A stretch of DNA of 64,000 nt from Salminus brasiliensis (GCF_030463535.1 NC_132894.1:33737125-33801124); one strand, 5' to 3'. Shown: positions 23,363 through 35,958, counted from the stretch's first letter. The notes: a model not told the origin generated them from the sequence alone. Translations and numbers: made by a program.

Positions 23363-24065
23363 GCACATAAAATAATTATTATTTAAGTAAAAAACTAAAC
23401 ATAAATAAATAAATAAATAAATAATACATTCGTTTCATTATTATTATTATCATTATTATTATTATTATCATAATCTATACTATATTGCATTGTATATATG
23501 CATATTATAATGTACACTATATTGTATTGTTCGGTATTGTTAGTAATTTGCTATGGGCACATAAAATAATTATTATATAAGTAAAAAAACTACAATAAAT
23601 AAAATAAACAAAAATAAATAAATAAATAAATAAATAATAATACATTCGTTTCATTATTATTATTATCATAATCTATACTATATTGCATTGTATATATGCA
23701 TATTATAATGTACACTATATTGCATTGTTCGGTATTGTTAGTAATTTGCTATGAGCACATAAAATAATTATTATATAAGTAAAAAAACTACAATAAATAA
23801 AATAAACAAAAATAAATAAATAAATAAATAATAATACATTTGTTTCATTATTATTATTATCATTCTTATTATTATCATAATCTATACTATATTGTATTGT
23901 ATATATGCATATTATAATGTACACTATATTGTATTGTTCGGTATTGTTATTAATTTGCTATGAGCACATAAAATAATTATTACATAAGTAAAAAAAACGA
24001 CAATAAATAAAATAAACAATTTTAAATAAATACATAAATACAATTAAATAAATAAATAAATAAAT
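23363..24065. repeat. AT-rich tandem repeat (about 194-209 bp unit) upstream of slc39a1
   Basis: Four units, each beginning near GCACATAAAATAATTATT (23363, 23557, 23755, 23964), with AAAT and TTA runs and a CTATACTATATTGCATTG stretch. It ends about 40 bp before the slc39a1 promoter. Confidence 0.8.
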
Positions 24066-24105
24066 AATAGTATGAGTCTTTTAAATATTAAACGCTAAGA
24101 TCTAC

Positions 24106-24471
24106 CAACCAATCGTAGCGCTCGAGGCGGGGCTTGTCGGAATACGGGTGGAATACGGGTACTGCTGGTAAACGTCACAGGGCGGAGTTTCTCCGGAGTG
24201 TGGGGTGCAGCATGGTCCTCAACAGAGCCCAGAGCTCCTCAGAGAAACCCAGGATATGATCAGCCGAGCTTCTTTTAAGGTCCTCTTTCACCCAGAAACA
24301 CCACAGAGACACCGGTGGCACCCTTAAGATGCGTGTTGCCATGTGACTGGCTGATTTTTTAAAGTCGTTGTAGGGAGGCTAGCGCCAGCTGGCTGTGTTC
24401 AGAGGGGGCTTCGTCTCCTCCCGGTTTGTTTACCAGCAGCTTCTGCGTGTTTACTGAGCCGAACTTCAGAG
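24106..24471 (+). promoter_or_regulatory. slc39a1: slc39a1 promoter and 5'UTR
   Basis: GC-rich sequence directly upstream of the slc39a1 ATG, in sharp contrast to the AT-rich satellite before it. It contains a CCAAT motif (ACCAATCGTAGCG near 24108), GC boxes (GAGGCGGGGC near 24125; GGGCGG near 24180) and a CRE-like ACGTCAC near 24173. No TATA box is seen, which fits a CpG-type housekeeping promoter. Confidence 0.5.
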
Positions 24472-27400
24472 ATGGACTATCTTCTGCAGGTCAAAGTGGG
24501 CGCACTGGTCGGCCTGCTGCTTCTCACCCTGTTGTTTGGGTTTATCCCTGCTCGGATGAGATGGTTCCGGGAAACGACTGGAACAGGTAAGAACCTGACC
24601 AGTCCTCTAGAACTGGAGACCCCGGTTCTGCTGGCCAGTGTAAAGTTCTGAGATTGCTTTGGATGAAGGAAAGTAATGACTGAATCCAGCTGTTGCGCAA
24701 TCTGCTAATGAGACTAGAGCTGGCAGAAGTGTGGCACATGACCTGGCCATGCTGGAGTGGACTGTATTATATTATAGGGCAATATGACCATGATCAATTG
24801 TATTCTTGTATGGAGGATGCTGCTATTGGCAGTGCTTGAAGAACATCAGCTGATCAGCTGTAGATTTCAGTACAGACAGTGTAATTAGTGCTGGTTCATT
24901 AGATGACGAGCAGCAGATCTTATGTGAAAATCACTGCTCAGACTGTGAGAAGACTTTAATAGTAGCTGTTAAGAATCTGTGGCTGCTCATGCAGTTTTCC
25001 ACATATGTCTTTAAATATCGTGATATAATATTTGTACCATATCGCTGAGCCCTGATTATATCTAATATCATACCTTTTCTCTAAAATTTTCTTTTTACAG
25101 GAGACGGGGAAACAACTGCCAATGTAAAAACGTTTAAGTAGTTTTGGAGCATTTCTATTGGCCTGTTCCTCAGACCTAATCTAAAGAACAACTTTAGGGT
25201 CTTACATTTAGTAGGAAATGAAAGTGAAAGCAACAGAAATGAAGATGTAAGATTTTGCATGAAAGTGACATATCTATATATTTAATCTGCCACTACTGGT
25301 GCGTTTGTTTGCATGTCAAAATATCACGGTAAACATTGTGCACTGTAAAAATGTCTTTAAATATTGTGATATTATATATATTTTACTGTATCGCCCATCC
25401 CTAGACTTTAGAGAATTAATGGATTACAGATGCAGTAAAATAAATGAAATTCCCACTGTTAAGTACAGTAACCCATTTGAAATATCGCTCAGCTCTAAAC
25501 ATCTGTCCATTAACATGAATGTGATGTCACTGTGCATACCTAATAATATTAATAATGACAGTATACAGATGCTAATACTTGTCCTAATGATAATATTCAA
25601 GTGATAATACTTATACGAAAGTATTTTCATGTAAAGATTGCAGCTGTATACCATTTTTAGGTATACCATGATATGACAATCACTAAACATTATTTAACTA
25701 ATAATAGTGAATAATTAGAACTGTGAAATCCCGTATACTATGATACCGTAAATCCCTGATATTTTCCAAGACCTTATCATACCATTGCAACCCTAATTTA
25801 TAAGAAAAGGAACCTACATTCCTGAGATCTTTTTTTCAGCCTGTTAATTGTTTAGGTTTTAATTAATACCTTTTAAGCTTTGCTATTTTATTTTACACCA
25901 CAAATTTCAAAAATAGAAGCACAGATAATAACAATGTTCCTGCATGTTTTAGACATTTCCTCTGCAGTTCTACAGTGCTGCTATTGATGGCTTGATGGCT
26001 CCTTTACTTCCACTTCATTTTACAGAAGTAGTCAAAGGTCGTATTAGTTTTAGGCCCTCTCTCCACCTCTGACAGTGATTATTCTGAGTGGTTTACACTT
26101 AATGAACATCTTTATCAGTGAACTTTGCTTGTCTGTCTTCCAGCAACACTGCAGCTGTTCTCGAACCCCCCCGTCTTTTTTTTTTTCCCCGTCTGGATCT
26201 TATTCTCCGTGGCTTATCTCAAAGTAAATGGAGTTTCTCGACCATTTACTTGGTCTGTGAAAGTGATAGAACGTGGTTTCTATCGTCTCTACACTTGGAG
26301 AGCTCCAGCTGGACGAGAAAGACAGTACAGTCAATCAGAAAAGCGAGATCCCACAGGCTGATGGTTGGGATAAAGGGGTGATTGTATGGCTGCTGCAGAT
26401 ATGTATGTATTTTTAGAGTTCTGTGACCACATGTGATGCAAACATCTGGCACAGCACTCTAGAAACTTGCTGGTGTTCTAGCCATTTCATTGCTGGGTGT
26501 GGGGGTTTCGCTAAACTGATCCAATTCAAATAGGGCCTTATGATATGTATATATATCATGATACAGGGGTAGGCCAGTCATGATAACCTTGCTATCCAGT
26601 TATCGTACTCAATGATGTTTTACTAAAATAGTAATGATTTTTACTACAGAATATGTACAATTAATTTATTTAGACCCATTTATTTATATCTGGTATCTTT
26701 CCCCCACTGGGAACTGTCTGTTTCCGAGCTATGAGATACAAGCTGTACAGGGCTAGGATAGTAACACTAGCTGAGGTAACTAACCTTGCCATAACATTTG
26801 TTTGCTTCCCAAAAGACTGTCTGTCTTTCTGTGTGTAAATTTTAAGTCACATGTGATCTACTGTGGCGCTCTGTGTCTCTATAGATTGAATTTAATGCAG
26901 TACTCTAAAAATGCTGCATTATTGTACAATATATTGTACAATAGAGGACATACCCTGAATAGTTTTGCTTTGCTCTGTTTAAAAAAAAATTCTTAAGCTT
27001 TATTTATTTATGATATTTAAACATTTTTATATACCAATTCCAATGTCTGATTATTCTTAATAATTAAACGTTAGTAGGCCGCACATTAAAAAGATGAATG
27101 TGAAATATTTTGTTCTGATATAAATTTTAAAAAATATATCAAGACATGCCAAGACTTGTATCGGGGCCCTTCGACCAGAAGATCGTGAGTTCAAATCCCG
27201 GTCATGCTGCTAGCCATCAACAGCCAGGGCCCCGAGAGAGCTCAGTTGGCCTTGCTTTCTCCAGGGTGGGTAGATGGCACTTTCTCCCCACATCACTTCA
27301 GTGCAGTACTGGCTGGCACTGACGTCTGCTGGTCGATGCAGCATCACGTACCCAGCTCTGATGCATCGGCCAGCAGAAACCAGTGCCGACGGTTGGGGAA

Positions 27401-30400
27401 ACAGAGGTTTTGGCTGACGTACGTCACATGTTTTCACCCTTCCAGTGTCGGGAGCATTGATTTTCATAGTGGAAGAATATGTATCAGATCAAATCTGAAA
27501 TATAATATACCACCAGGAGTAACCTGTTAATTTCAGTAAGTTAATAATCGTGTCTTGACTCCGCCCTAATTTCTGTTTTTGCTTCTCTTCGTCAGAAACC
27601 CATCAAATAGTGCTGAGTTTTATCAGCTGTTTTGCGGGCGGAGTGTTCCTGGCTGCCTGTCTCTTGGACATCATCCCAGACTATCTGTCTGACATAAGCG
27701 AGCAACTGCAGGGGCTGGATGTGAGTTAGCTCGTGTTCATAACAGACCGTTGTTTCCACTGGCGCCTGAAGGAACTTCTCTGTCCTGATCTTTCATTATT
27801 TTCCTTATCTAAACAGGACAGTTTCCCCATGGCCGAGTTCATCATGGCATGTGGCTTCTTCACCGTCCTGATCCTGGAGAGGCTTGTCCTCAGCTGCCAC
27901 GGCCCCAGGAGCGAGGAAACCGCCCCGCTGCTGCCCCAGGTGGGCCACGGCCACGCTCATGGACATCGCTCTGTGAACGACCTGGAGGGCAGCGCTCATC
28001 ACGTTCACGTGGACCTGCAGGCCCATTCTTCTTTCCGCTCCTTCATGCTGTTTCTGTCTCTTTCCCTGCACTCTGTGTTCGAAGGATTGGCCATTGGTTT
28101 ACAAACTACAAACACTAAGGTAAACACTTTCTGTCGCAACACGGGTGTCAAACTTTGCTCCGCCAGCCGCAATTGATCTTGTCCAGTTGACCGTGTTCTG
28201 TTATGGATAAATCATTATGCATTATCGAAGTGGTCTCTAACCCTAGTAGATAGTACCTGCACACAGACTGATTTTGGATGCAACACTAATCCACTCCACC
28301 TGAACAAATCAATTACTGCCCTCAGAAGTCCCTGATTTGGTAAATGGGGTCAGTTAGATTTGGGTTGAAACCTCCAGGAAGGTAGGTCCTCAGGAGGAGG
28401 CTTGGAGATGACTGCATTATCTCTTCAACCTCTATTTCATCCTCTACTTCAGGAATGCCTAATTCTGGTTCTGGCTACAGCAATAATGTATAAGTAATGA
28501 TTCATGAGAAAAACAATGTTCCCAGCTGGGTTCACCAACTCTTACACGTTCTCATCCTCTCACCTCCAGCAGAAGCATGTTCACGTCCTAGCTGAGTGAG
28601 TAGAAGTGAAAGGTGGTGTAACTGCTGACGTGCTTTTTAACATGGGAAAGTAAAACCCAATCTCATCCTGTCACCCCGGAGATGCACTCTTATCTGCAGA
28701 GGCTCGGTTTTCATTTTCATGGAAGCCAAACAGGAGCCCGTCTCAGCTGTTTCACCATCTCTGGAATCAGTGAAATCATGTGCTGCTCCAGCTTAATTGC
28801 AACGAGAGCCTGCAGCTACACCAGCTCACTGCGGAGAAGATCGATGGTGACTGGTTGAACGCAAGGTGTAAACAAGCCCAGAGTGAATTCACACTGACTC
28901 TAGAGTTTTCAGATTTTCGGCCTCCCGTTCGCTTTCAGACCAGTCGGAGGGCTTCGACTGGAGCGAAACGTAGTAGCGTGTACTGTATGTTACACATTCA
29001 AGGAATTGTACTTGGTGTGAGCAACACTTATGAGTTTGACATGTAACAAACACACAGACTGTTAACAAGTATTACACTAAGAGAAAAAAATACACTAAAT
29101 GAGTAGAATAAGTTACTAAATACTAAAAGTAATAAGAAGTTGTAAAAATAAATAAATAAATAAAATCTGTAATCAGAAATCTATACTGTATGCAGTATGA
29201 ATACTGCATATCCATATGTAGCCTGAGTAGACATCTATATTCAAACTATTATGTACAGATATAATGATATAATCATTTACAGAAAATTAACATCTGTACA
29301 GCTGTGCAGAGAATCCTAGTGCAAATGTTATGTATCAGAACTGTGTAGCAGTGAAGTTCAGTTCAGTGAAGTTTAGAAGCTCAGTTTAGTTACAGATTGG
29401 GTTTATAGATTAGGTTTGTAGATTAGGATTGTAGACTAGGTTTGGGTTTGTAGATTAGGTTTGTAGATTAGGTTTGTAGATTGGGTTTGTAGATTGGGTT
29501 TGTAGATTAGGTTTGTAGATTGGGTTTGTAGATTAGGTTTGTAGATTGGGTTTGTAGATTGGGTTTGTAGATTGGGTTTGTAGATTAGGTTTATAGATTA
29601 GGTTTGTAGATTAGGTTTGTAGATTGGGTTTATAGATTAGGTTTATAGATTGGGTTTGTATATTGGGTTTATAGATTGGGTTTGTAGATTGGGTTTGTAG
29701 ATTGGGTTTATAGATTGGGTTTATAGATTGGGTTTGTATATTGGGTTTATAGATTGGGTTTGTAGATTGGGTTTATAGATTGGGTTTATAGATTGGGTTT
29801 GTAGATTAGGTTTATAGATTGGGTTTGTAGATTGGGTTTATAGATTGGGTTTGTAGATTAGGTTTATAGATTGGGTTTGTAGATTGGGTTTGTAGATTGG
29901 GTTTGTAGATTGGGTTTGTAGATTAGGTTTGTAGATTAGGTTTGTAGATTAGGTTTGTAGATTAGGATTGTAGACTAGGTTTGGGTTTGTAGATTAGGTT
30001 TGTAGATTAGGTTTGTAGATTGGGTTTGTAGATTGGGTTTGTAGATTAGGTTTGTAGATTGGGTTTGTAGATTAGGTTTGTAGATTGGGTTTGTAGATTG
30101 GGTTTGTAGATTGGGTTTGTAGATTAGGTTTGTAGATTAGGTTTGTAGATTGGGTTTGTAGATTGGGTTTGTAGATTGGGTTTGTAGATTGGGTTTGTAG
30201 ATTGGGTTTGTAGATTAGGTTTGTAGATTAGGTTTGTAGATTAGGTTTGTAGATTAGGATTGTAGATTGGGTTTGTAGATTGGGTTTGTAGATTGGGTTT
30301 GTATATTGGGTTTATAGATTGGGTTTGTAGATTGGGTTTATAGATTGGGTTTGTAGATTAGGTTTATAGATTGGGTTTGTAGATTGGGTTTGTAGATTGG

Positions 30401-33400
30401 GTTTGTAGATTAGGTTTGTAGATTGGGTTTGTAGATTGGGTTTGTAGATTAGGGTGTGAGGTGTCCACTGTGGTTTAGGAGCGCTACAGCTTTTGGAGGG
30501 GAGGGCTGTTAGCGTTTCGTGTTGTGCTGATTTTGATGGTATTGATGGTTCTGAGTCTTCAACCAGAGGTGAATGCCTGGAAGATGTAATGAGAAGGGTC
30601 AGCTGTAATTTTGCCAGCACGATTCCTCACCCTGCTGGTATAGATCACCTGAATCGTTGGCAGATTGCACCCAGGGATCCTCTCTGCTGTCCTGATGATG
30701 CGCTATAAGGAAAGCTGAGCACGGAAATGCAGTGTTTGGGTCATTATCAGGGGACAGATTTTGTCAGATCAAATTAGAGTGATCAGACCACTCACTACCT
30801 CTGAATGTGGTTTAAGAGACAGATCCTGGCCACATTGCAGACGAGTGTAAATGGACAGCACATAAAGGTTGGAGCAGAGGGCTGGTTTTGAGTCTGTGAA
30901 CTGGCAGGAAGTGGCAGTGGGGGGAGTGTGTGCTAAAAGCTGACTAGATGACTGATCAGCAGTTTTGATCTGGTGGTTTAATCTGATATTTGACAGCGTG
31001 TACTACGCTGGCAGTAACTCGTGAGAAACCATGTGTGAGTTACTGGAAGTAAAACAGAAGTGGCGTACGTTTTGAGATAGGCCTGGCTGATTAATCATGG
31101 GTCACCAATCTTATTTACCATTCGCCTTTATTTTAAGAATGTAAGCCTGCTTGATGCGAGTAAATGTCCCGATACTGCAGCTCCATTTAAGGTGGAATGG
31201 AAATTCGTATAAGAAGCCGACATCTGCCTCGTACGTAGGGCATCCTCCAAAATGGGCTGTGCTGGTCACCTCCTCCCACTCTCTCTGCAGTCTCTACAGA
31301 CCATGCTGACCCCGTCTTCCCACATACGTTGCTCTCATTTTGTGCAGATGGTGGCACAAATCTTAGGTTACCACTAGGTAATGCGAGGCAAAAGGATAGC
31401 TGGAGTTTTGGGACGTGTCCGGTTTGGTTCAGCAGCAGGTTGAAGCCGTATAGTGGACGACCCCTAGTTGTTTAGTGTGCAATGGACATTTCTTCCTATC
31501 AGCAATCTCTTTAAAAACCTGTAGTGTTTTAGCTGCGTGAGCTTTTGAGTGAGTAAAAGTGTGAGGGCTAACCTTCCCATGCTCACCATGTGACGCTTCA
31601 TTAGGGTTACATTGACCTCCGTGAGTCATAGCTGAGTCCAAGGTTGCCAAACTTTTCTCACTCTGCTCAGCGAGATCGTAGTCATGGTTACACTTACACA
31701 AAACACAGCATGTGCAAATCATCGCCACCTTCAAAACAGACCAATAGAAATGCCTTAAAATGGCATAATCTACATGACAAGGTTTTCATAGAAAGTTTGA
31801 TTACGACAGTTTGTTACTACAGCCTGTACGGACAAAAGTATTTGGACTTTTACTGTCCATGGAAGGCTTTCTGCTACATTTTGGAGAAGCGTCGCTATGA
31901 TTATTTGATTTCATTCAATGACTAGACAAGTGATGTTGTTGGATGATCACCACCCCACCTCATTCCCAGCTCCCCAACTCTTCTCGAAAGTATTGGATGG
32001 AGCACCATCCATCATTCCAAAGAACACAGTTCCACAGCTCGATGCTGCTGGGGGGCTTTATCCCCTCCCACCTCATGAATGCCTGGTGTTGGATCATGTT
32101 CAGGTTATATAGATTTTGTCAGATCAAATTAGAGTGATCAGATCACTCACTACTTCTAAATGTGGTTTAAAATGAGTAGCACATAAAGGTTGGAGCAGAG
32201 GGCTGGTTTTGAGTCCGTGAACTGGCAGGAAGTGACAGTGGGGGAGTGTGTTCTAAAAGCTGACTAGATGACTGATCAGCAGTTTTGATCTGGTGGTTTA
32301 ATCTGATATTTGACAGCGTGTACTACGCTGGCAGTAACTGGTGAGAAACCATGTGTGAGTTACTGGAAGTAAAACAGAAGTGGCGTACGTTTTGAGATAG
32401 GCCTGGCTGATTAATCATGGGTCACCAATCTTCTCCTCGAATGCAGGATGTGGCTGCATGTTTTCAGGAGCTTCAGAAAAGGTGTTTCAGTGCCATAGAA
32501 GATCCACTTCCGGTTCCTTAAAGAACCATGCTTGTAATAGAGCTATTGGGTGAAGAACGTTTATATCCAGTGAAGGTTCTTTAGACCTCTGAAAGGTTCT
32601 TGATACTCAAAAATGCCTCTTTATGAAACTAGCCATGGTTCTTCTACGCCCAAAGCCAAACCATTTGAAACGCCTTTATTTTAAGAATGTAAGCCTGCAG
32701 GGCCATCGGTCCTTTGTGGAGATGATTGGTTTAAATGGATTCTGGCCGAAGTACGTCCACATGCAATATGTTGCCAAATGTTTGTGGACACCCCTGCATT
32801 TATCTACTTTAAGTTGCACCCATTGCTGTCACAGATGTGCAAATGCACATAACCACAGCTTGTCTAGTCCCTGTAAAGAAGTACTTCCAGTAATGCCAGG
32901 TATGGGCTAGTGGAATAGTGGTGCTCCATCCAGTACTTCTGACAACATCCTGACCTCACTAATGGTGGATTGAATGCAATCAAATCCTCACAGCAGTGAT
33001 CCTCCAAAATCTAGAAAGCCTTCTTTACTCGGCAGGAGAGACAATTACTCCAACAGAAGTTTTTTTTTCTTTTTTTAAAATAAGTATAACAATGCATGTC
33101 CCAATACTTTTGTCCACATATGGAAGTAAATAATCATATAAATATATATTAGTTAAAGATAAGCATCAACAACTTTTTTTATACCCAGGTGTTGGAGATT
33201 TGCATCGCCATCCTGGTCCACAAGAGCATCATCGTCTTCAGTCTGTCAGTGAAGCTGGTCCAGAGTGCAGTCCGGCCCATGTGGGTGGCCATCTACGTCA
33301 CTGTCTTCGCCGTAATGTCGCCGATCGGCATCGGGGTGGGCATCGGAGTCAGCGAAGCTCAGTTCCATGCGGGGGCGCTAATCCAGGCGGTTCTGGAAGG

Positions 33401-33542
33401 GCTGGCGGCCGGAACGTTCATCTACATCACCTTCCTGGAGATCCTCCCTCATGAACTCAACTCTCCAGAGCGGCAGCTCCTCAAAGTCCTCTTCATCTTA
33501 GTGGGGTTCTCAATTATGGCTGGTCTCTGTTTTCTGGGCTGA
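24472..33542 (+). CDS. slc39a1: zinc transporter ZIP1 (SLC39A1)
   Basis: ZIP1 imports zinc from outside the cell, mainly across the plasma membrane. Coding exons are 24472-24586, 27596-27720, 27817-28119 and 33189-33542, with phases 1, 0, 0, giving 298 aa, the usual length for fish ZIP1. The first helix (VGALVGLLLLTLLFGF) is in exon 1. Helices 2 and 3 (SCFAGGVFLAACLLDIIP; FIMACGFFTVLILE) are in exons 2-3. The cytosolic loop has the histidine-rich HGHAHGH at about residues 124-130. The ZIP metal site is visible as HSVFEG (H165, E169) in helix 4 and as H192 within LVHKS in helix 5. The protein ends LCFLG then TGA. It is a ZIP1/2/3-subfamily member, with ZIP1 the best match. Intron 3 is about 5 kb and full of repeats. 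No frameshift is seen. Confidence 0.93.
26144..26361 (+). other. candidate alternative terminal exon within slc39a1 intron 1
   Basis: A clean acceptor (gtctgtcttccag) at 26143 opens a 218-bp reading frame that ends in TGA at 26359-26361. Its phase fits the end of slc39a1 exon 1, so splicing would give an open product of about 110 aa: the ZIP1 N-terminal helix plus about 72 new residues. The new part has a second hydrophobic stretch (PVFFFFPVWILFSVAYL) followed by a basic tail containing FYRLYTWRAPAGRERQYS. I do not recognise it as a known family. A T10 tract inside the exon makes the frame fragile. It could also be the last exon of an unrelated small gene, or chance. Confidence 0.3.
27160..27420 (+). 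mobile_element. tRNA-derived SINE
   Basis: Has a B-box-like GTGAGTTCAAATCCC and the GCTAGCCATCAACAGCCAGG / GGGTGGGTAGATGGCA body shared with 7200-7428. Located in slc39a1 intron 1. Confidence 0.6.
28120..29380. other. slc39a1: proximal slc39a1 intron 3, no gene seen
   Basis: Unique-looking intronic sequence between exon 3 and the minisatellite. Open frames here are short and lack splice or coding support. Confidence 0.4.
29395..30455. repeat. slc39a1: 13-bp GGGTTTGTAGATT minisatellite in slc39a1 intron 3
   Basis: About 80 copies of GGGTTTGTAGATT with AGG/GGG and GTAG/ATAG variants. A marked variant block (ATTAGGATTGTAGACTAGG) appears at about 29422 and again at 29961, so one half of the array was copied onto the other with an offset of about 539 bp. 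Confidence 0.9.
30752..31111 (+). repeat. direct duplication in slc39a1 intron 3, copy A
   Basis: Near-identical to 32112-32431 (for example TGACAGCGTGTACTACGCTG, TGGCGTACGTTTTGAGATAG). This copy keeps an extra stretch around 30805-30835 that copy B lacks. Confidence 0.85.
31826..32105 (-). mobile_element. short TIR transposon remnant
   Basis: GGACAAAAGTATTTGGACTT at the left, then TGATCACCACCCCACCTCAT and TATTGGATGGAGCACCATCC; same family as 7911-8391 in reverse orientation, right part lost. It directly precedes duplication copy B. Confidence 0.6.
32112..32431 (+). repeat. direct duplication in slc39a1 intron 3, copy B
   Basis: Second copy of 30752-31111, about 1.36 kb away. The similarity resumes at about 32665 (TTTATTTTAAGAATGTAAGC, matching 31122), so copy B was later split by about 230 bp that includes a GGTTCT-type repeat. 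Confidence 0.85.
32765..33122 (+). mobile_element. internally deleted short TIR transposon
   Basis: ATATGTTGCCAAATGTTTGT at the left and CAATACTTTTGTCCACATAT at the right. It ends 66 bp before slc39a1 exon 4. Confidence 0.6.
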
Positions 33543-34540
33543 GAGAACGTTGCCCACTGGCCCACAGATGTTTCTTATGAAGCTTGCGTGCATAATACAG
33601 CTTCCTGAAATTGGAAAGTTCTGCAAAGAAGAGCGTTTCTGACCAACTGACCGAGTTAATGATCAACTTCAGTCCATCAGAGACGGACACTGATTGGACT
33701 TGCTTTAGAGCGAAGGTTCATTTTTGCCGTAGACCAAGAGAAGCAGAACACACACTGTTTACCGTGAAATAGGAAGGTGACATTGTTTGTTTGTTTGTTT
33801 ATTTGTTTATTTGTTTGTTTTTAAAATCCAAAATATCATTTTAATATTAACTGACACTTTTGATTGACACATTTCTAACAAGTTTCATTCATTTAATTTT
33901 TTTTAAGCCAACTCTACATCTGAACGTGACTGAAACACTGCTATCCCAGCAAGTGAAGTCATCTTAAATATTGTCAGTATATCTATAACATATTGGAGGA
34001 ATAATATACAGAATATTGCATTCATTAATATTGCATTAATTAATTATTAATCTAGAGCCCATATCCAGAATTTGTTTTTTGTATTTTATTTTCTTCCTTG
34101 TGGTCCACCTAAAACATTTAAAAGGTTTTATGTTCCAAAAACAGACATTAATTAATTTTTTATGATTTTACCATTTATCAACATCTCTTTATTAAAGGCC
34201 GCTGTTTTTGATACTGTACCTTTAAGACTGATATAAGATAAATAGGCTCTCATTCTGATTGGCTTTTCTTCATTGGGCCTCATTCAAAAAACAATCAGAG
34301 CTAAGAACAGGCGGGTTGAACTGTGGTAGGCTGAATAGGCGGAGATATGTAAATGAACTGGTTCTTGTGAGGTCAGAAAAACAGGCTGTGTTGGGGTTTT
34401 GTTGTTTTTTTAAGAAGAGAAATAAATAAAATAAATAAGTTTAATAACAATTCTATAGTAATGTTAAATCTCAAAATTGGATATTCAGTATAAATAATAT
34501 TTGAGATGATTTCACTTGCCAATATATTTTTTACAGTGAA

Positions 34541-34614
<74 letters not shown>

Positions 34615-35920
34615 TATTATTTTTTATATATTTTTTTTTAATGGCCAAAAAGGGTCCTCTGTACGACACTGTAGTAGACCACTTTAGGTTCCCCATAGAA
34701 GCTGAGAACGATCTGAAGATCGTTTTGAAGAACAATTTGAAGAACCTCCACATAATGTAAAGGTTCTGTGAAGAACCCTTTTAAAATGTTTAAAATATTT
34801 TAGGGAACCAATAGTGCTTCTGCTACACATTTTAAAGGGTTCTTCAAGTGTTTTTAACGGGTTAACATAGATCCATGGCAACTCAGAGAACCATATAAAT
34901 GCTTAAATGTTCTTCAGAACTTGGGATCTTGGGACCTTTTTCTTTATTTAAGAAAAATTGTTTGATTCAGCTTTAACAAGGGTCCGAAATCACTTTATCG
35001 GTACTATATGGAACTAAGGCTGGGCGATATGGTTCAAATATTAACCTTAGACGTACAAAAATGGAGTAAAATTAAAAATAAGTTTATAAGAATTATTCAG
35101 ATACTTTCCCATAATTAGTAGTGAATTTTATTTTTTAATTAAAATCCTCTGCAATTCATCCAATTAAACCAGACTAATTACACTGTAATGAAATGTGCCA
35201 TCTATCTATCCGTGTTCTTTAAGCACTGAGGATATCCTCAATATGCTTAGACAAGCACAATAACAAAATGAATCACGATACAATCTAATATTATCACATT
35301 GCCCAACTCTTATGTGCTCAGAGAGTATGGCATTGCTTATATAAGTGTAGTATAATCCATGTAATCGATATCTGCTTACATTTGTCTTGTAAGTTGTTTC
35401 TAGACTCATGTTTAAGATCTTTTTTTATGCAATTTTTTAAAAACGTTTAACTGCTGATTTGTCAGAGACTCTAATATTAAACCCTTGGTGCTTTTGTTTT
35501 TAAACAGTATGTGTATTTATGTCATTATGTGATCAACGACTTGAAGTTCTGAGAAGCATTTAATGCGACGAGGACTCTGTTAACACACTGTTGCTCGCTG
35601 CACCGTATTGTTCAGTCTATTGACGTTATTTAATCTGCAACAGATTTCTACATCTATCATGCAGTTACAGCATGTTTACATTTCAGCAGGACAGAAATGC
35701 ACAGGGCTGTTGAGGCGTAAGGAGTAAGGAGACTCCTTGCTAACGTTGTAAAGCTGGTATCATAGCTTGGTTAATACAGTGCCTTTGATTTAAAGATGGC
35801 TTGCATAAATCTGTGTATGCTGTCTATTCACTCGGATACACAGATTGAAGAGAATTGGTTGGGAATTGTTGAATTTTATAGAATACACAATCAATAAATC
35901 CACTCTGGAGGAAAGCATTG
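33543..35920 (+). other. slc39a1: slc39a1 probable 3'UTR
   Basis: Noncoding AT-rich sequence follows the slc39a1 stop. An AATAAA at 35893-35898 is a candidate poly(A) signal; an earlier ATTAAA near 34192 is another. The stretch includes a TTTG/TTTA repeat at 33785-33822, a long TA repeat at 34543-34611 and a GGTTCT-type repeat at 34650-34925. Confidence 0.35.
34543..34611. repeat. (TA)n microsatellite in slc39a1 3' region
   Basis: About 34 uninterrupted TA dinucleotides, followed by CACACA. It is able to extrude a cruciform. Confidence 0.95.
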
Positions 35921-35934
35921 TTATACTGTGTTTT

Positions 35935-35958
35935 TTTTTTGAGGGGGGGGGGGGGGGG
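35935..35958. repeat. poly-G tract
   Basis: T9 followed by GAGGGG and a G-run of about 16. Its length may be unreliable in sequencing. Confidence 0.8.

Noticed and set aside
24488-24496. Metal-response-element-like TGCGCCC (minus strand) near the slc39a1 start
   Set aside because: A single 7-mer inside coding sequence; such matches are expected by chance and prove no zinc regulation.
27160-27240. tRNA gene suggested by a B-box-like GTTCAAATCCC
   Set aside because: No complete cloverleaf can be drawn, and the same sequence recurs with a SINE body elsewhere in the window.
28780-29046. 88-aa open frame in slc39a1 intron 3
   Set aside because: No recognisable domain, no splice signals consistent with slc39a1 and ordinary composition.
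29395-30455. TTAGG-like array as interstitial telomere
   Set aside because: The unit is 13 bp (GGGTTTGTAGATT), not TTAGGG, and no true telomere hexamer run occurs.
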